Below the pieces are notes generated by a model. It saw nothing but the letters and a program-made list of their open reading frames with translations, did not search any database and was not told the origin of the DNA. DNA of 64,000 nt from Gautieria morchelliformis (lineage: Eukaryota; Basidiomycota; Agaricomycetes; Gomphales; Gomphaceae): contig WHVA01000164.1 in assembly GCA_015179125.1 (NCBI GenBank), forward strand, positions 148,886-212,885. The letters run 5' to 3'. Each line of letters starts with the position of its first letter. Position 1 is the first letter of the stretch. Positions 1-10,217 of this stretch are shown here, one piece after another. The position numbers were made by a program, and so were the translations under genes.

Positions 1-386
1 TTGTCACTCCGTGCTGACTTGTGAGGTAGGCTCCATCTCCGCTTGGTGATAACACTTGGTTGAGTCTGGCTGTGTAAGTGCTCCGCCGCCTAGGTGGGCT
101 GGCACGACAAGATGGAGCGCCGCAGATGAAGAATAACAGAGGAATTGGGATTGGTGTTGCATGTTGGCCTTGACCACCAGTTGCGGCAATGTTCTGGAAT
201 CCTTTGCTGTGTTGAGTCCAGCTCTTGTTGGTGTGTGAGGCAAGGGTCAGAGTATGGAGTGGGTAGGGGCATATGTGGTAGCAAGTTTTGATACGGTCTC
301 GCTTCGTAACAGCAATAGCAGTGGTTCTGTGTTCACGTGTGCATGTGTATCTCTTGTGTCTGCAAGGACAGGGTGACTCAAACAGG
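1..386 (-). mobile_element. LINE 3' untranslated region
   Basis: This stretch follows directly, on the minus strand, the stop codon of the LINE ORF2 tail at 387-389. No open frame in it resembles a protein. The poly(A) or terminal repeat that should end a LINE is not visible and would lie left of the window. The assignment rests only on position. Confidence 0.5.
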
Positions 387-453
387 TTATTTGGGTAGAG
401 GAGAGACATCACCGAAGGTTGCCTGGAACCTCTTGGTGGCCGCCATGTAAGCT
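387..453 (-). pseudogene. LINE ORF2, last codons
   Basis: The minus strand reads AYMAATKRFQATFGDVSPLP followed by K and TAA at 387-389, which matches the end of Tad-like LINE polyproteins (a GATGRLKATFGEV-type tail, from memory). If gypsy A (459-10934) and one copy of its ATCAG duplication are removed, the frame joins exactly to the Cys-His fragment at 10940-11107. This is therefore the true C-terminus, displaced by about 10.5 kb. Confidence 0.75.
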
Positions 454-458
454 ATCAG

Positions 459-1172
459 TGTTACGTATCGGAAATCCCGGAGGCTGGAACTGGAAAGGAC
501 AACGGCTTCAACTTATGTGTTGTGCCCCTGATTAACTACCGTCCTAAGTATTTCGGATTTAACTTCCGGATGTCGGAGAAGGCGGAAGTCGAGAGTAAGG
601 TCAAGGGTCAGAGAACAAAGGTTCGGAAGAGGCGGAAGAGGCGGAGGACAGAGGGTCAAGAGCGGAGGGAGACAAGACTAGCAAAACTCGCTGTGTTAAG
701 AACAGGAGACAGTGCGAAGAGATTCAAATATCGAAGTGGATTATCTGATTGCAGAAATGGAGACATACATGAGGGGTTTTATACAAGGAGCAGAAGCAAC
801 AGGTAATAGTATGGTACTAAGCAAATTCCAGAGAGTGCGGGAATCGGATAGACATACAGGGCAAGTAACTGATGCGGAACAAGGGGATGACAAGGGGGGT
901 GCAGGGTAGGGTAAGTACAATGGCAAAGAACAAGACGAGTAAGTACAATGGGCATTGGCACAAACGGAAGTACGGAAATGGTATCTTGCTGTGTTCAGGG
1001 TCGAGTACGGGGGCCGGTACCTGGATGTGGCCAGGGGTACTGAAAGAACAAGGGGTCGAGGTAGAGGGTTGTGGATGGTGCGGATGTTGCGGAATAGAGT
1101 TGGAGGTAGTGTGGAGGTGATGCGGAGGATATGCGGAGGTGGTGGAGATGGCTGAGCAGAACAGTCGTAACA
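459..1172 (-). repeat. 3' LTR of gypsy element A (714 bp)
   Basis: Begins TGTTACGTATCGG and ends AACAGTCGTAACA on the plus strand, so the ends are short inverted repeats. It matches 10218-10934 over its length with scattered substitutions, and the family recurs as a diverged solo copy at 5332-5985. It is rich in CGGAA motifs. Confidence 0.93.
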
Positions 1173-1291
1173 GTATCTCCCCTTCAAGGTCGAGCCCCGT
1201 GAGACCACAGGTCAGATCACGTGACCTGTGAACAAACACGTTGGAGTTCAAAAGAAAGGCAGGAGAACAAACATGTTGATCCTAATCCATC
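1173..1291 (+). promoter_or_regulatory. Polypurine tract (minus) and likely promoter of the antisense gene (plus)
   Basis: On the minus strand the bases next to the 3' LTR read GAAGGGGAGATAC, a plausible polypurine tract for plus-strand priming of gypsy A. The same 119 bp is the only space upstream of the plus-strand gene at 1292. It contains a CACGTG E-box core (about 1217-1222) flanked by inverted AGGTCA/TGACCT, and two near-identical GAACAAACAYGTTG boxes. Promoter function is inferred from position. Confidence 0.4.
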
Positions 1292-2190
1292 ATGAGCTCC
1301 TCAGTCGACTTTTCCAAAATGACCAGCGCCCAACTGAAAGAACACTTCGCTAGTGTTCTCACAGAGAAGGAACTTGCGGAAAAACGCGAGGCCAAGGAGG
1401 CGGCTCAGAAGGAGAAAGAGCGACTGGAGGAGGAGCGCAAGGACCAGGAGGAGCGCAAGGACCAGGAGGAACGTGATCGCCTGGAACGTGAGTGTGAAGA
1501 CCGCAAACGCGAGCTCGAGCGCATCAAGTGCGAACGCGAAGAGCAGGAGGCTGAAGAAGTGGCGGAAGAACTCGTGGAGAAGGAAGCCGCTGTGGAAAAG
1601 GCCACCGCAGAAAAGGTGGAGGAGAATCGCCTGTTGATGAAGGTAAGTTCTTCTTTGTTCTTGATAGTGTAGAGTTGACCATCGGAACAGGAAAAAACTG
1701 CGGACGCGGATGAGGAATCCGTGCGGAGTGAAACTCCATCGGAAGAGTCGCTGGAAGAAACCCCGAAGCCAACGAACAAGGGCAAGGGGAAGGAGACGGC
1801 AGAATGGCGGGCGGCGCAGGAGGAAAAGCAGCACCAGAAGGAGGCACACCAGGCAGGGGCCAAGAGGGCGGCTCCGGAAGAGGATGGCCCTTCACAGCTT
1901 AGCTGCGACGGTTGCCTGGAGAAGAGCCTGCCATGCGTGTGGGACCTGGCCGGAAAAGCCACGGCTTGCAACCGGTGCAAGGATGGAAAACGGGCTTGCA
2001 TGGTCAATGGGCTCAAAGCTTGCGTGACGGCCAAGCGGAGGAAGACCGGAGCATCGGAAGTGGGCTCGGAAAAACCTGCCCCAGGTGTGCGGAAACCCTT
2101 TGTAGAAACTCGGTTTGGGCTAGTAGGAAGTTATATGCCAGATATGAACGATGGGACTTGCAGGAGATTAGTAAACTATTTAATGTTCTA

Positions 2191-2417
2191 CCCTGCATGG
2201 ACTCTTCGTCTACTGGGTTGATCCCACACAACCTATGGAAGGGACGTCCTGCGAACACACTTTGGCCATACAAACACCCAATGGGGTTGGATTAAGAAGA
2301 TGATGGGGTTAATGATGAACCATCATGCCGGGCGAATGGTATCGATCATATTTGATGGCGTGCCTGCTGGCGAAATGCGCGAGCAGCGAATAGTGGTTTG
2401 GAGAATGGGGCGAACAG
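2191..2417. repeat. About 227-bp segment shared by LTR families B and C'
   Basis: This block, starting TACCCTGCATGGACTCTTCG, recurs inside the family B LTRs near 12159-12400 and 35757-35990 with high similarity, although B and C' differ at their ends. No target duplication is evident here. It could be an exchange between LTRs or an independent short element. Confidence 0.7.
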
Positions 2418-2439
2418 CGGGTATACACTATTAAACTCA

Positions 2440-2469
2440 CCTCCTCAGTGATAGTCAACACTGAGGAGG
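2440..2469. other. LTR hairpin, C' version
   Basis: Perfect 11-bp inverted repeat CCTCCTCAGTG / CACTGAGGAGG around an 8-base loop. It corresponds in position and sequence to the 13-bp hairpin of the copia C LTRs, with a matching 2-base deletion in both arms. Confidence 0.75.
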
Positions 2470-3194
2470 GGAGGCTGCGCATGGGCTTGTTTCACTCGCA
2501 TATACGAAGTTCCGGCACTTAAGCGCCCTTGAGGCACTGGTGTGCCGTGCTAAGCGCCCATAGAACGTAACACGTTAGTGAACAGCCGCAGCTCAAAAAG
2601 GAAACTTGTCCACAAGCACCCACAAAGGGTCGGTGGGACAGAACATGAAAAGGAGTAGTAATACAGCCTCGAAAAAATCAAAGAAAATTGTGAAAGGCAT
2701 AGAATGAATGTCAGCATAGTTTCAGGTCGAAATCGAAAGAAACAACAACAGAAATGTTAGGTTTGGAGCCTGGTGCACATATGCACCCAACACCCTTGTC
2801 CAGGGCTGCCAAAGCGAGGGGAGTCCAAGACAGGCCGGAAGCGAGCGGAAGTGGGACGACGCGAGAGGAGCCGACAGCGGATCCGCTTGCGGATATCGCC
2901 AGATTGCTCCGGGGGCTGCTCCGACAAGGGGACCAGGGGTTTCAGATGCAACACCAATTCTACCTGGCAGTTGCAGATCGACTTGGCGCGTACGAGCACC
3001 TTCTCGACCAAATCGTCGTGGAACTGAGGTGGACGCAGGAGAGGGAGGACTCGGAAGTGGAGGCATAAGTGTCTGAGGGCGAGGTGCAAGACGTGCAGAG
3101 GTTTGCAGAGGCGTATGGGCAGGATGGAAATGTGGATGATGTGGAGGTGGAAGACTGCGTGGAATTTGGTGACAACACCATGGAGGATGACTAG

Positions 3195-3322
3195 GGGTCA
3201 AAGTGACTTGTAGAATAGCTTCTTGAAATGTCGGAATTAGTGTAGTGGAAAATTAATCGGATTTTAACTGGTGATTCAAGGAGTGAAAGTGGAAACGAAA
3301 CGGCGGAGGTGTCGGAAGGGAC
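3195..3322. other. No gene seen
   Basis: Spacer inside gypsy A between the end of the antisense gene and the end of the chromodomain frame. Nothing recognisable. Confidence 0.6.
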
Positions 3323-3619
3323 TTAGTGCGTGAGAAGGGGTCCAGGCTTGGCAGGGTATGCCTTGTGGAGATCTGAGACAAGTTCGGAGGTGTGGTCGAG
3401 TTCCGTGGCGGAAAGCCAGGAAGTCTCTTCGTCTGTGTTCTCGTAGCCTGCCCACTTGACTAGGTACTGGAGTTGACAACGGTATCGCTTGTCGAGCTTG
3501 GAATTGAGAATTTCTGAAATCTCATATTCCGGTTCTCCATTGATGATCACTGGCGGAGGCGGAGGTTTTTCTCGATTCGGAATGGTATTCGGAACTGTGG
3601 GTTCAAGCATAGACACATG
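3323..3619 (-). pseudogene. Gypsy A chromodomain (C-terminus of integrase)
   Basis: The minus strand encodes a chromodomain: PEYEISEILNSK, then LQYLVKWAGYENTDEETSW with the aromatic and acidic residues expected of the fold, and a helix ending at a stop near 3323. In chromoviruses this domain tethers integrase to modified histones. It is out of frame with the integrase core upstream: the linker reads correctly only after a one-base shift near 3600-3650. Confidence 0.88.
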
Positions 3620-4347
3620 GAATACCGGATGTATGCATGCATATTTTCAGGAAGTCTGAGAGTGAAAGAACGACTGCCAGCCTTAGCGATGATCTCGTAA
3701 GGACCAAGGTACTTTGCAGAGAGCTTCTTTGAGGGGCGAGTGGTGCGGAAGTTTTCAGCTTTGACAAAGACTTTGTCGCCTAAGGTGGTGGCAGAAGGCG
3801 CATTGTTGTAAGCAAATTCCGCAAGCGGAAGAAGGTCGGACCAATTGCTGTGTTGGTAGTTGCAATAGACGCGGAGGTACTGCTCGAGGGTCTGATTAGT
3901 ACATTCCGTTTGTCCATCACCTTTGGGATGATAACCGGAAGTGAAGTGGAGTTTCATGTTGAGAGCCTTGCCGAGTGTGCGGAAAAAGGATGACATGAAT
4001 TCTGATCCATGGTCGGAAGTGACATGGGAGGGGATTCCGTGCTTGGAAACGATGTGGAGCACAAAGAGCTGTGCGAGCTGGGCGGAAGTAATGGTGTCGT
4101 AAGTTGGAATAAAGATTGACTGCTTTGTGAGGCGGTCAACAATAACTAGAATGGTATCATAGCCGGATGACTTAGGAAGTTTCTCGATGAAGTCCATGGA
4201 TATCGAATTCCAGGGCTGTTCTGGGATCGGAAGTTGCTTCAGGAGGCCGGAGGGTTTGTGACGTTGAGGCTTGGCGTGCATACAGGTGGTCCATGACATG
4301 CAGTAGTCTTGGACCATCGTGCGGAGGAGGGGCCAAGTGTAGGTACG
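3547..4347 (-). pseudogene. Gypsy A integrase catalytic core
   Basis: Motifs in order: the Cys half of the zinc module (CMSWTTCMHAK), first Asp in SMDFIEKLP, second Asp in TSDHGSEFMSSFF, and catalytic Glu in DGQTECTNQTLEQYL, giving the D,D,E triad of retroviral-type integrases. The C-terminal GPYEIIAKAGSRSFTLRLP segment leads into the chromodomain after a frameshift. An in-frame TGA at 4348-4350 separates it from the upstream pol. Confidence 0.88.
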
Positions 4348-4869
4348 TCAGATGATGTCAAGGGTCTTGTTCTGGCCTTGGTGTCCTGAGAGCGGATGAT
4401 TGTGGCTTTGCTGGAGTAGGTGAAGTCGTAGATCATTGATGTCCGGAACGTAGATCCGGGACTTGTACCAGAGAAAACCGTCGGAATCGAGGGACCATCC
4501 AGGGCTGGTTGGGTTATCGAGGTGGGTTGCGGAGATGGGGTCGGAACTGAGTGCAGAACGGATGTTGGAATGGAGAGACTCGGTGTCCATAATGATTGAG
4601 GTGCAGAGTAGCGGAAACTGCAATGCTGTGGCATGCAGGGACGATGCCAGCTGCTCAGTCAAGAATACTGGGCGGAAGTTATGTGGATTAATGCTGGCAT
4701 AGTCGCTACTTTCCTCTTTTGGGTAGATGTCCCAACGTCTAGTGAGCGCGTCGGGTTTTGCTCTGAGCTTTCCGGGGCGGAAGCGGATCACCATGTTGAA
4801 CTGTGAGAGATATTCAGACCAGCGGACTTGATGGCGAGTCAAAATCTTAGTAGTCGCAAACTACTCAAG
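4348..4869 (-). pseudogene. Gypsy A RNase H end and integrase zinc-binding start
   Basis: Reads VRWSEYLSQFNMVIRFRPGK and ALTRRWD, the usual end of RNase H in gypsy pol, then a spacer, then HNHPLSGHQGQ, the two-His half of the HHCC zinc module. A TAG sits near 4855 at the LE-x-F position where the family has Tyr. Removing the insertion 4875-6147 joins it in frame to the RT fragment through VVTDHKN-LE. Confidence 0.85.
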
Positions 4870-4874
4870 GTTTT

Positions 4875-6147
4875 TGTTGTGAATAGGAAAACCGAGCTAT
4901 ACATTCATATTCATCACTAACAAAGCCATAACAATTTCCCGACACATCCTAGTACATGGATGTGCACGCATTTACTGCCGGCACAGCACATCATGCGTGG
5001 GCGCGCTATCACTCGTGCACATATCTAACCGGCAACTTCGACCCTGAGCCTGGTTCCAGGGCCGACCAAGGGATAGATCCAAGATGGAGCGCGGGAGGCG
5101 CTCCATCATTCCTGACGCATATATCAAACTCCATATGATAAGGTACAGCCTTGGCACCGGTGCATGCATCATGCACCGGCGGCACTCATTGCTCCATAAC
5201 CCCCTATTGTATCTAGTTCAGTATAGGTTCGTCCCAAGTAGTTAAATAGCTAGCTACTGTACAATAACAACCTAGGCAGTAAATCTCCATGTTTGTGCTC
5301 TTGTTCTAGCCCATGAGGCTTATGACTGGATTGTTACGTATCGAGATTTCCGCTAAGTCGGAACTGGAAAGGACAGCGGCTTCAACTTGTAGGTTGCGCC
5401 CCCAATGAACTATCGTCCTAGTTATTTCGGAAATGGGTCGGAAGTCGGGATGTACTGAACTGAAGGTTGGTCAGAACTTGAGGCGGAATTGAGGTGGAAG
5501 ACGGAAGGCAGAGAGACTGAGGTCTTGCTAGACTCGCTGTGCTAAGAACAGGAGATGGAGCGAAGGAAATCAAGTATCGAAGGTGATTATCTGATTGCAG
5601 AATAACAGACATACATGACAGGTTTTTATACAAAGAGCTGAGACAACAGGTAATGGGGTAGTACTAAGCAAATTCCGGGGGAAGCGGAAGTCGAGTAGAC
5701 AATGCGTGGGAACTAACTAATTGGGAACAATGGGACTACAAGGGGGGTTCAGGGTAAGGTAAAACAATGGCAAAGGACAAGGGGTCGGGAAAACATGTCT
5801 GACAACGAACTACAAGGGTGACCGGATATATGATCTTGATGAACGATGAAGCGGGTCCGGAGTGTCCAAGTAATAGAGTCGAAAGAACAAGGGAATAGAA
5901 CAATGGGCGGAATGTCGGAAATATCGGAGGAGTGGAAAGTGTTGCGGAACTGAAGGTCGGAAGTCGGAAATGAACGGTCGTAACATGGATAGGTGATATA
6001 TCAGTCGGTGTTTAGTGTCGCTGCCACTGCGTGTGGTGTTTGCGCATACAGCCATAGTTGTTCTCCCATCTCCATTCTCTTCATGCTTCTCCACGAACCT
6101 CACAAACCGCTCATATGTATGCATCCCCGCCGACCAGACTTTCTACA
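4875..6147. repeat. Solo LTR inserted in gypsy A pol, itself interrupted
   Basis: Begins TGTTGTGAATAGG and ends ACTTTCTACA, flanked by GTTTT at 4870-4874 and 6148-6152. Excision restores the RNase H frame. Subtracting the nested LTR 5332-5985 and one copy of its duplication leaves about 614 bp. I see no other copy of this family in the window, so LTR identity rests on the TG...CA ends and the 5-bp duplication. Confidence 0.78.
5332..5985. repeat. Solo LTR of the gypsy A family, nested (654 bp)
   Basis: Begins TGTTACGTATCGAG and ends GGTCGTAACA, clearly related to the gypsy A LTRs but diverged. It is flanked by TGGAT at 5327-5331 and 5986-5990. It lies inside the LTR at 4875-6147, which lies inside gypsy A, which lies inside a LINE: four levels. 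Confidence 0.9.
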
Positions 6148-7392
6148 GTTTTTATGATCCGTTACAACATCAATCGGATAAGTTGGACCTTCAAGGTAGT
6201 GTCGCCAAATTTTGAAGGCTTCGAAGATTGCAAGTAGTTCCTTATTGTGGACGTTGTAGTTGAGTTCTGGGGTGGAAAAGGTGCGGGAATGAAAAGTGAT
6301 CGGATGCATTTCACCGTCGTCGGGTGAAATGATTGAAAGCATGGCGGCTAGTGCGTAGTCGGAAGCGTCGGTTTCGAGTACAAGTTGGGCATCTGGAATC
6401 CAGAAACTGAGTATAGGAGCCATAGTGAAGGCCGCCTTGAGGGCTTTGAATGCGGAACGGCATTCCGGAGTGAAATTCCATGGAGCACCCTTCCTGGTGA
6501 GATGCGTGAGCGGAACAGTAATGTCGGAAAAATTGTAAATGAAACGCCGGTAAAAGTTGGCGAAGCCAAGGAAAGACTGTACATCCTTAACCCGTCGGGG
6601 TTCTGGCCATTCCTGAATTGCCTTGACTTTGTCCTCTGCCATGGTAAGACCTGTTGCAGAGAGGATGTAGCCTAGGTATTCGACTGTGTCGCGATGCCAT
6701 TCGCATTTCTCTGCTTTTGCGTAGAGATGGTGTTTGTGGAGATGGCGGAGTACTTCGCGGACATGTTCCCGATGTTCTTCCAGTGTGTCGGAATAGATGA
6801 GGATGTCGTCAATGTAGACTAGAATGCATACATCGAGGAGGTCGGAAAATACCTTGTTCATAAAGCGCTGAAAAGTGGCGGGAGCATTGGTTAGACCGAA
6901 AGGCATGACAACCCACTCAAAAGCACCGTAGCGGGTGCGGAAAGTGGTTTTCCACTTGTCACCTTCCCGGATGCGGACAAGGTGATAAGCGTGCCGGAGG
7001 TCAATTTTGGTGTAGATCTTCGCTCTGCGGGGGGTGTCGAGGAGGTCGGAAATGCGCGGAAGCGGATATTTGTCCTTCTTAGTGAGGGCGTTAAGTCTGC
7101 AGAAATCAACGCAGAGGCGGAGAGATCCATCCTTCTTTTTGACGAAAAGGACCGGAGCGCCGTGCGGAGACAGCGAAGGGCGGATAAAGCCCATGTTGAG
7201 GTGTTCATCGACAAACTTGCGGAGAGTCTGGAGTTCACTTTGCGAAAGGGAGCAGATCGGTCCGAGGGGTGGAGATGCTCCTTCTTCCAAATCTATCTTC
7301 AAATCATAGGGTCGATGTTCAGCGGGTTTATTGGTTTTGGCCTTATTGAATATGTCTGGGAAGTCGTGATATTCTTCTGGAACTGAGCTCAT
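6148..7392 (-). pseudogene. Gypsy A reverse transcriptase and RNase H
   Basis: An open minus-strand frame of about 415 codons. It contains the RT fingers and palm (VLFVKKKDGSLRLCVDFCRL, YTKIDLRHAYH), the catalytic box YIDDILIYS, the connection SFLGFANFYRRFI and the RNase H core (LVLETDASDYALAA, HNKELLAIFEAF). It is interrupted exactly after VVTDHKN by the LTR at 4875-6147. Upstream it should continue into protease, but that linker is degenerate. Confidence 0.92.
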
Positions 7393-7713
7393 ATCGACTG
7401 GAGCGGAAGTCGAGGCGGAACGAGCCTTGACTGTAGCTGAATCAGAGAGGTGAAGCTGGAAAACGGTCGTATCTTGCCATTGCAGTACCTGGAAAGCAGT
7501 GGCGGAAACGAGCGTAATTCAAGGAGCTTCGAGGGACGGAGGTGCTAAAGCGGGACCGGAGTGCAGAACTGAATCCAGGAGCAGAGTTGCAGAAGAGGCT
7601 TGAGCCATCTTTGCGGACGACGTCGGAATAGACGGAAGTTGATCCGGGGTACGGAACTGTATATGACCCAATGCCCAGTTAATTGATGGATTATATCGGG
7701 TGAGCCAATTGTG

Positions 7714-7941
7714 TCATAGTACAACGGAACAGCTAGCATCTAGCGGAGTAACATAAAATGTAACTTCATGGTTGTCCCCAGTAGCGAAATGGATGGACAG
7801 GTCCACGACTTGGGAGATTGCCGTGTTGGATGACCCATCGAAAAGGTGGAGTGGAATTGTCGGGATGTTGCAGGTTGGAAGCTTGTGCTTCAAAACAAAG
7901 TCAGAATCCAGGAAACAATGAGTTGAACCAGAGTTGATCAA
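7714..7941 (-). pseudogene. Gypsy A aspartic protease, active-site Asp replaced
   Basis: The minus strand encodes the flap-type fold segment SGSTHCFLDSDFV with downstream STFAT-like strands. Family members have an Asp-Ser-Gly active site (LIDSGATH type, from memory), whereas here the codon gives Asn (LINSGSTH), which would inactivate the protease. Stops follow on both sides, so the Gag-protease-RT polyprotein is broken. Confidence 0.75.
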
Positions 7942-8179
7942 TGCTGTAAACGGGGGTGCGGAAATGGTGTTGGAAGTCAGTGGAACTGAGAGGGAGTTGG
8001 AGGACGAAAGAGCGGATGTGTTTAGTTTAACCTCGTGTGTGGCACGAATGGGGTCAACACAGCCCTCAGCTCGTGTGGAGGCCAGAGGACTGCTGGCTAT
8101 TTTTTTGCATCCATAGCGGGAGTCGTTTCGGATTTCTCTTCTGTCTTCGCTGCATGGCCCTTGGCCTTAGCAGCGGAAG

Positions 8180-8913
8180 TGGAAGCTCAGGTGCAATCGC
8201 GAGCGACGTGACCGCATTTGCTGCAGAAAAGGCAAAGGTTGTTGTCCATGCGACGCTGGCATTCTGTGGGGGTTAGCTTTCCGTCCTTCCCAAGTTTGTT
8301 GGAAAGGTCTGAAGTGCTCTTCCAGGCATTGGTGTTAGAACCAGAGGCCTGGTTGTTGCAAGGTGCGGAAGTGTTGTTCCGGTTGCCGGAGTGGATCTGG
8401 AACTGTTGTTGTTGTTGTTTCCGGAGTTGTTGTTTCCGGAATTTGTCTTCTTCTTGTCTTTATCAGACTTCTTGTCCGAAGACTTGTCGTTCTTGCTCTG
8501 GGAGGAAGTTTCACAAGCAATCTCAGAATGTCTTTCCCAGTAGCATGAATCGATAGACTGGGCTAGGTTGCGGAGGTCGGTGAGGGTGGCAGGTTTTCCG
8601 ATGCAGGCAATTTCATCCTTGATCTGGGATGGCAGGCCCATGTAGAACTGGCGTTGGAGTGCGGCTTCTCCCCATTGGACTCAAGGAGCAAGCTGCTGGA
8701 AAGTGACAATGTATTTAGCTATCTTATGAGTGTCTTTCATACAAAGCTTATCGAGTTCATTTTCCGCATCGGCTTCCATATCAAATGGTCCGAAGTTGCT
8801 GCGGCATTCGGAAACGAAATTGTGATAATCGTCAGCCCAGTCGACAAGGGCGAATGGATCCATGAGGGTGGGTTCAAAATAGTCGAGAGCCGTGCCTCGG
8901 AGATAAGAAAGGG
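8180..8913 (-). pseudogene. Gypsy A gag, C-terminal half with zinc knuckle
   Basis: Reads YLRGTALDYFEP, DWADDYHNFVSE, SNFGPFD and KDTHKIAKYIVTFQ, a gypsy capsid of the Agaricomycete type, then an Asn/Ser-rich stretch and a CCHC knuckle CLFCSKCGHVARDC near 8200. Several frame changes are present. It joins the N-terminal half at 9610 in frame (KVNYALSYLRG) once the solo LTR 8919-9604 is removed. Confidence 0.85.
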
Positions 8914-8918
8914 CATAG

Positions 8919-9604
8919 TGTGAAAGATTAAGAGCGGCTGATAGTGAAGTGATTTAGATTCAGACTTCAGTTTGAAGTCGAATCGAGTAGCTTTATAGAT
9001 ATGAGGATATAGAGGAAACACAGCTTGTGTATCCTCTCGAGCAGCAACTATGCAATTCTATGTGTCGCAAAATAACTATGTGGTTCAACGTGAGTTCTGA
9101 TTGACTGGAGAATGTGGGTACACATGTTGAACTATTTAACTAGCTACGAGGTGTGCTGCGGTGCGAAGAGTGGAGGGGGAACGCATGGATTGACTGAGGC
9201 ATCTGGACTCAGGAGTACGGTGGTCCGGAGGCAGCGGTAGCTAGGGGATTGGTCTATCGAATGGGAAGGGGTGTAGGTAGTCATAGGCATCAGAAATATG
9301 GGTTGTGATTTAGTGAAGAAAGTAATGTGGAAGATATGTAGACGTGTGGTTCAACGACTAGCTCCTCCATGGATCAGCGTCCCTCGGGCTCGGGCTGCAA
9401 CTCGGGTTGGGTAGATCCACGGGTATTGGGTCAGGGTCGAATCAGTAGAGTGATGGGAATGGTGTGATGTGTTGTGCGGACATGTGTGGGCTTGGGTAGA
9501 CATGGGTGGTGCGAGTGGAAGTGTGTATGAGATGCAGGGCAACGTATATGCGGTGGTTGGACGGGTTGTGATGGCAGTGACGGCTTACTGGTATTTTTAT
9601 GACA
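8919..9604. repeat. Solo LTR in gypsy A gag (686 bp)
   Basis: Begins TGTGAAAGATTAAG and ends TTTTATGACA with CATAG on each side (8914-8918 and 9605-9609). Removing it together with one CATAG restores the conserved capsid reading frame exactly. No internal coding sequence or second copy of the family was seen in the window. Confidence 0.88.
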
Positions 9605-9609
9605 CATAG

Positions 9610-10094
9610 TTGACCTTTCATTTGTTGTCAGGAAAGGCATCGGGACGATCGCGGAAGTTGAGTTGAAGCTGGACCAAAAAAGGCTGGAGCTTCTTGGGGT
9701 TGGAACCCTCAAATTGATCTGGTTCGTGGACCTTTGTCTTGGGGGGTGGAGCTTGGGCCTGACGCTGGAGTTGACCAGCCAGCATGGCTATAGCCTGTGC
9801 AAGATCCGGAACTGGCGCGGGCGGAACTGCGTTGGTGAGAATCGGAGGTGGAGGACCTCCTGGGGCACTGCTGGGGGGGCCGCCATGAGGGCCACCAGGA
9901 GGGGGTCCTGGTGGAGGTGGTGGTGGTGGAGCTGGGCATCGGAATGATGCTGCTGTTTGTTTGCTGCTGCTGTTCGACGAATTTCCGTCATAGTCAGGAT
10001 TGTCATCTGGATTAACGTCGGGAACTTCTTTGAAACATTGCGGAAGAACGTCGGAAAGCTCATCGCCGGCACGAGAGCTGCTGGATGGTTCCAT
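9610..10094 (-). pseudogene. Gypsy A gag, N-terminal half
   Basis: Starts at ATG 10094 (MEPSSSSRAGDELSD), then a Pro/Gly-rich stretch and a capsid start PKTKVHEPDQFEGSNPKKL...LNFRDRPDAFPDN, typical of gypsy Gag. The frame meets TGA at 9618 just before the KVNY codons, next to the LTR insertion. The start was chosen because it follows the 5' LTR by about 120 bp and opens the recognised frame. Confidence 0.85.
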
Positions 10095-10217
10095 GTGTCT
10101 TGGTGCTGCAGATATAAGGTTGCCAAAATAAGAGAGAGCTTCGACAGCTCCTGCCCAAGCTGAAGTAGCTGTGGTACGAGGAATAGCGATAGTTATCAGG
10201 TGGGAATCATATAATAC
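10095..10217 (-). other. Gypsy A 5' leader
   Basis: The 123 bp between the 5' LTR and the gag ATG. The bases next to the LTR on the minus strand read GTATTATATGATTCC; I cannot match this to a particular tRNA with confidence, so the primer binding site is left unassigned. Confidence 0.5.

Larger units (their letters stand above)
2101..2792 (-). repeat. Solo copia-type LTR (family C') in the antisense gene
   Basis: Begins TGTAGAAACTCGG and ends TGCACCCAACA, the same end as the copia C LTRs. It is flanked by CCCTT on both sides (2096-2100 and 2793-2797), a clean 5-bp target duplication. It shares the internal hairpin design of family C. Positions 2191-2417 are a segment also found inside the otherwise different family B LTRs. 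Confidence 0.88.
1292..3194 (+). pseudogene. Antisense accessory gene of gypsy A: coiled coil plus Cys cluster, interrupted
   Basis: A plus-strand gene running against the retrotransposon. Exon 1 is 1292-1642 (117 codons), the intron is 1643-1690 (GTAAGT...ACAG, 48 nt), and exon 2 starts in phase at 1691. Residues about 10-115 are a charged Glu/Arg/Lys coiled coil. Further on are paired Cys motifs (CDGCLEKSLPC and CNRCKDGKRAC) that resemble a zinc-binding cluster seen in many Agaricomycete hypothetical proteins, followed by a basic stretch. A solo LTR (2101-2792, duplication CCCTT) splits exon 2; without it the frame continues through 2798-3065. TAA at 3066-3068 then precedes an acidic in-frame tail to TAG at 3192-3194, so that TAA is probably a later nonsense change. 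Intact length would be about 385 residues. Function unknown; DNA or RNA binding is only a guess from the Cys cluster. Confidence 0.7.

Noticed and set aside
1301..2034. Minus-strand frames opposite the antisense gene (Ser/Arg- and Leu/Phe-rich)
   Set aside because: They are complements of a Glu/Lys-rich coiled coil. The plus strand has the intron, Cys motifs and frame continuity.
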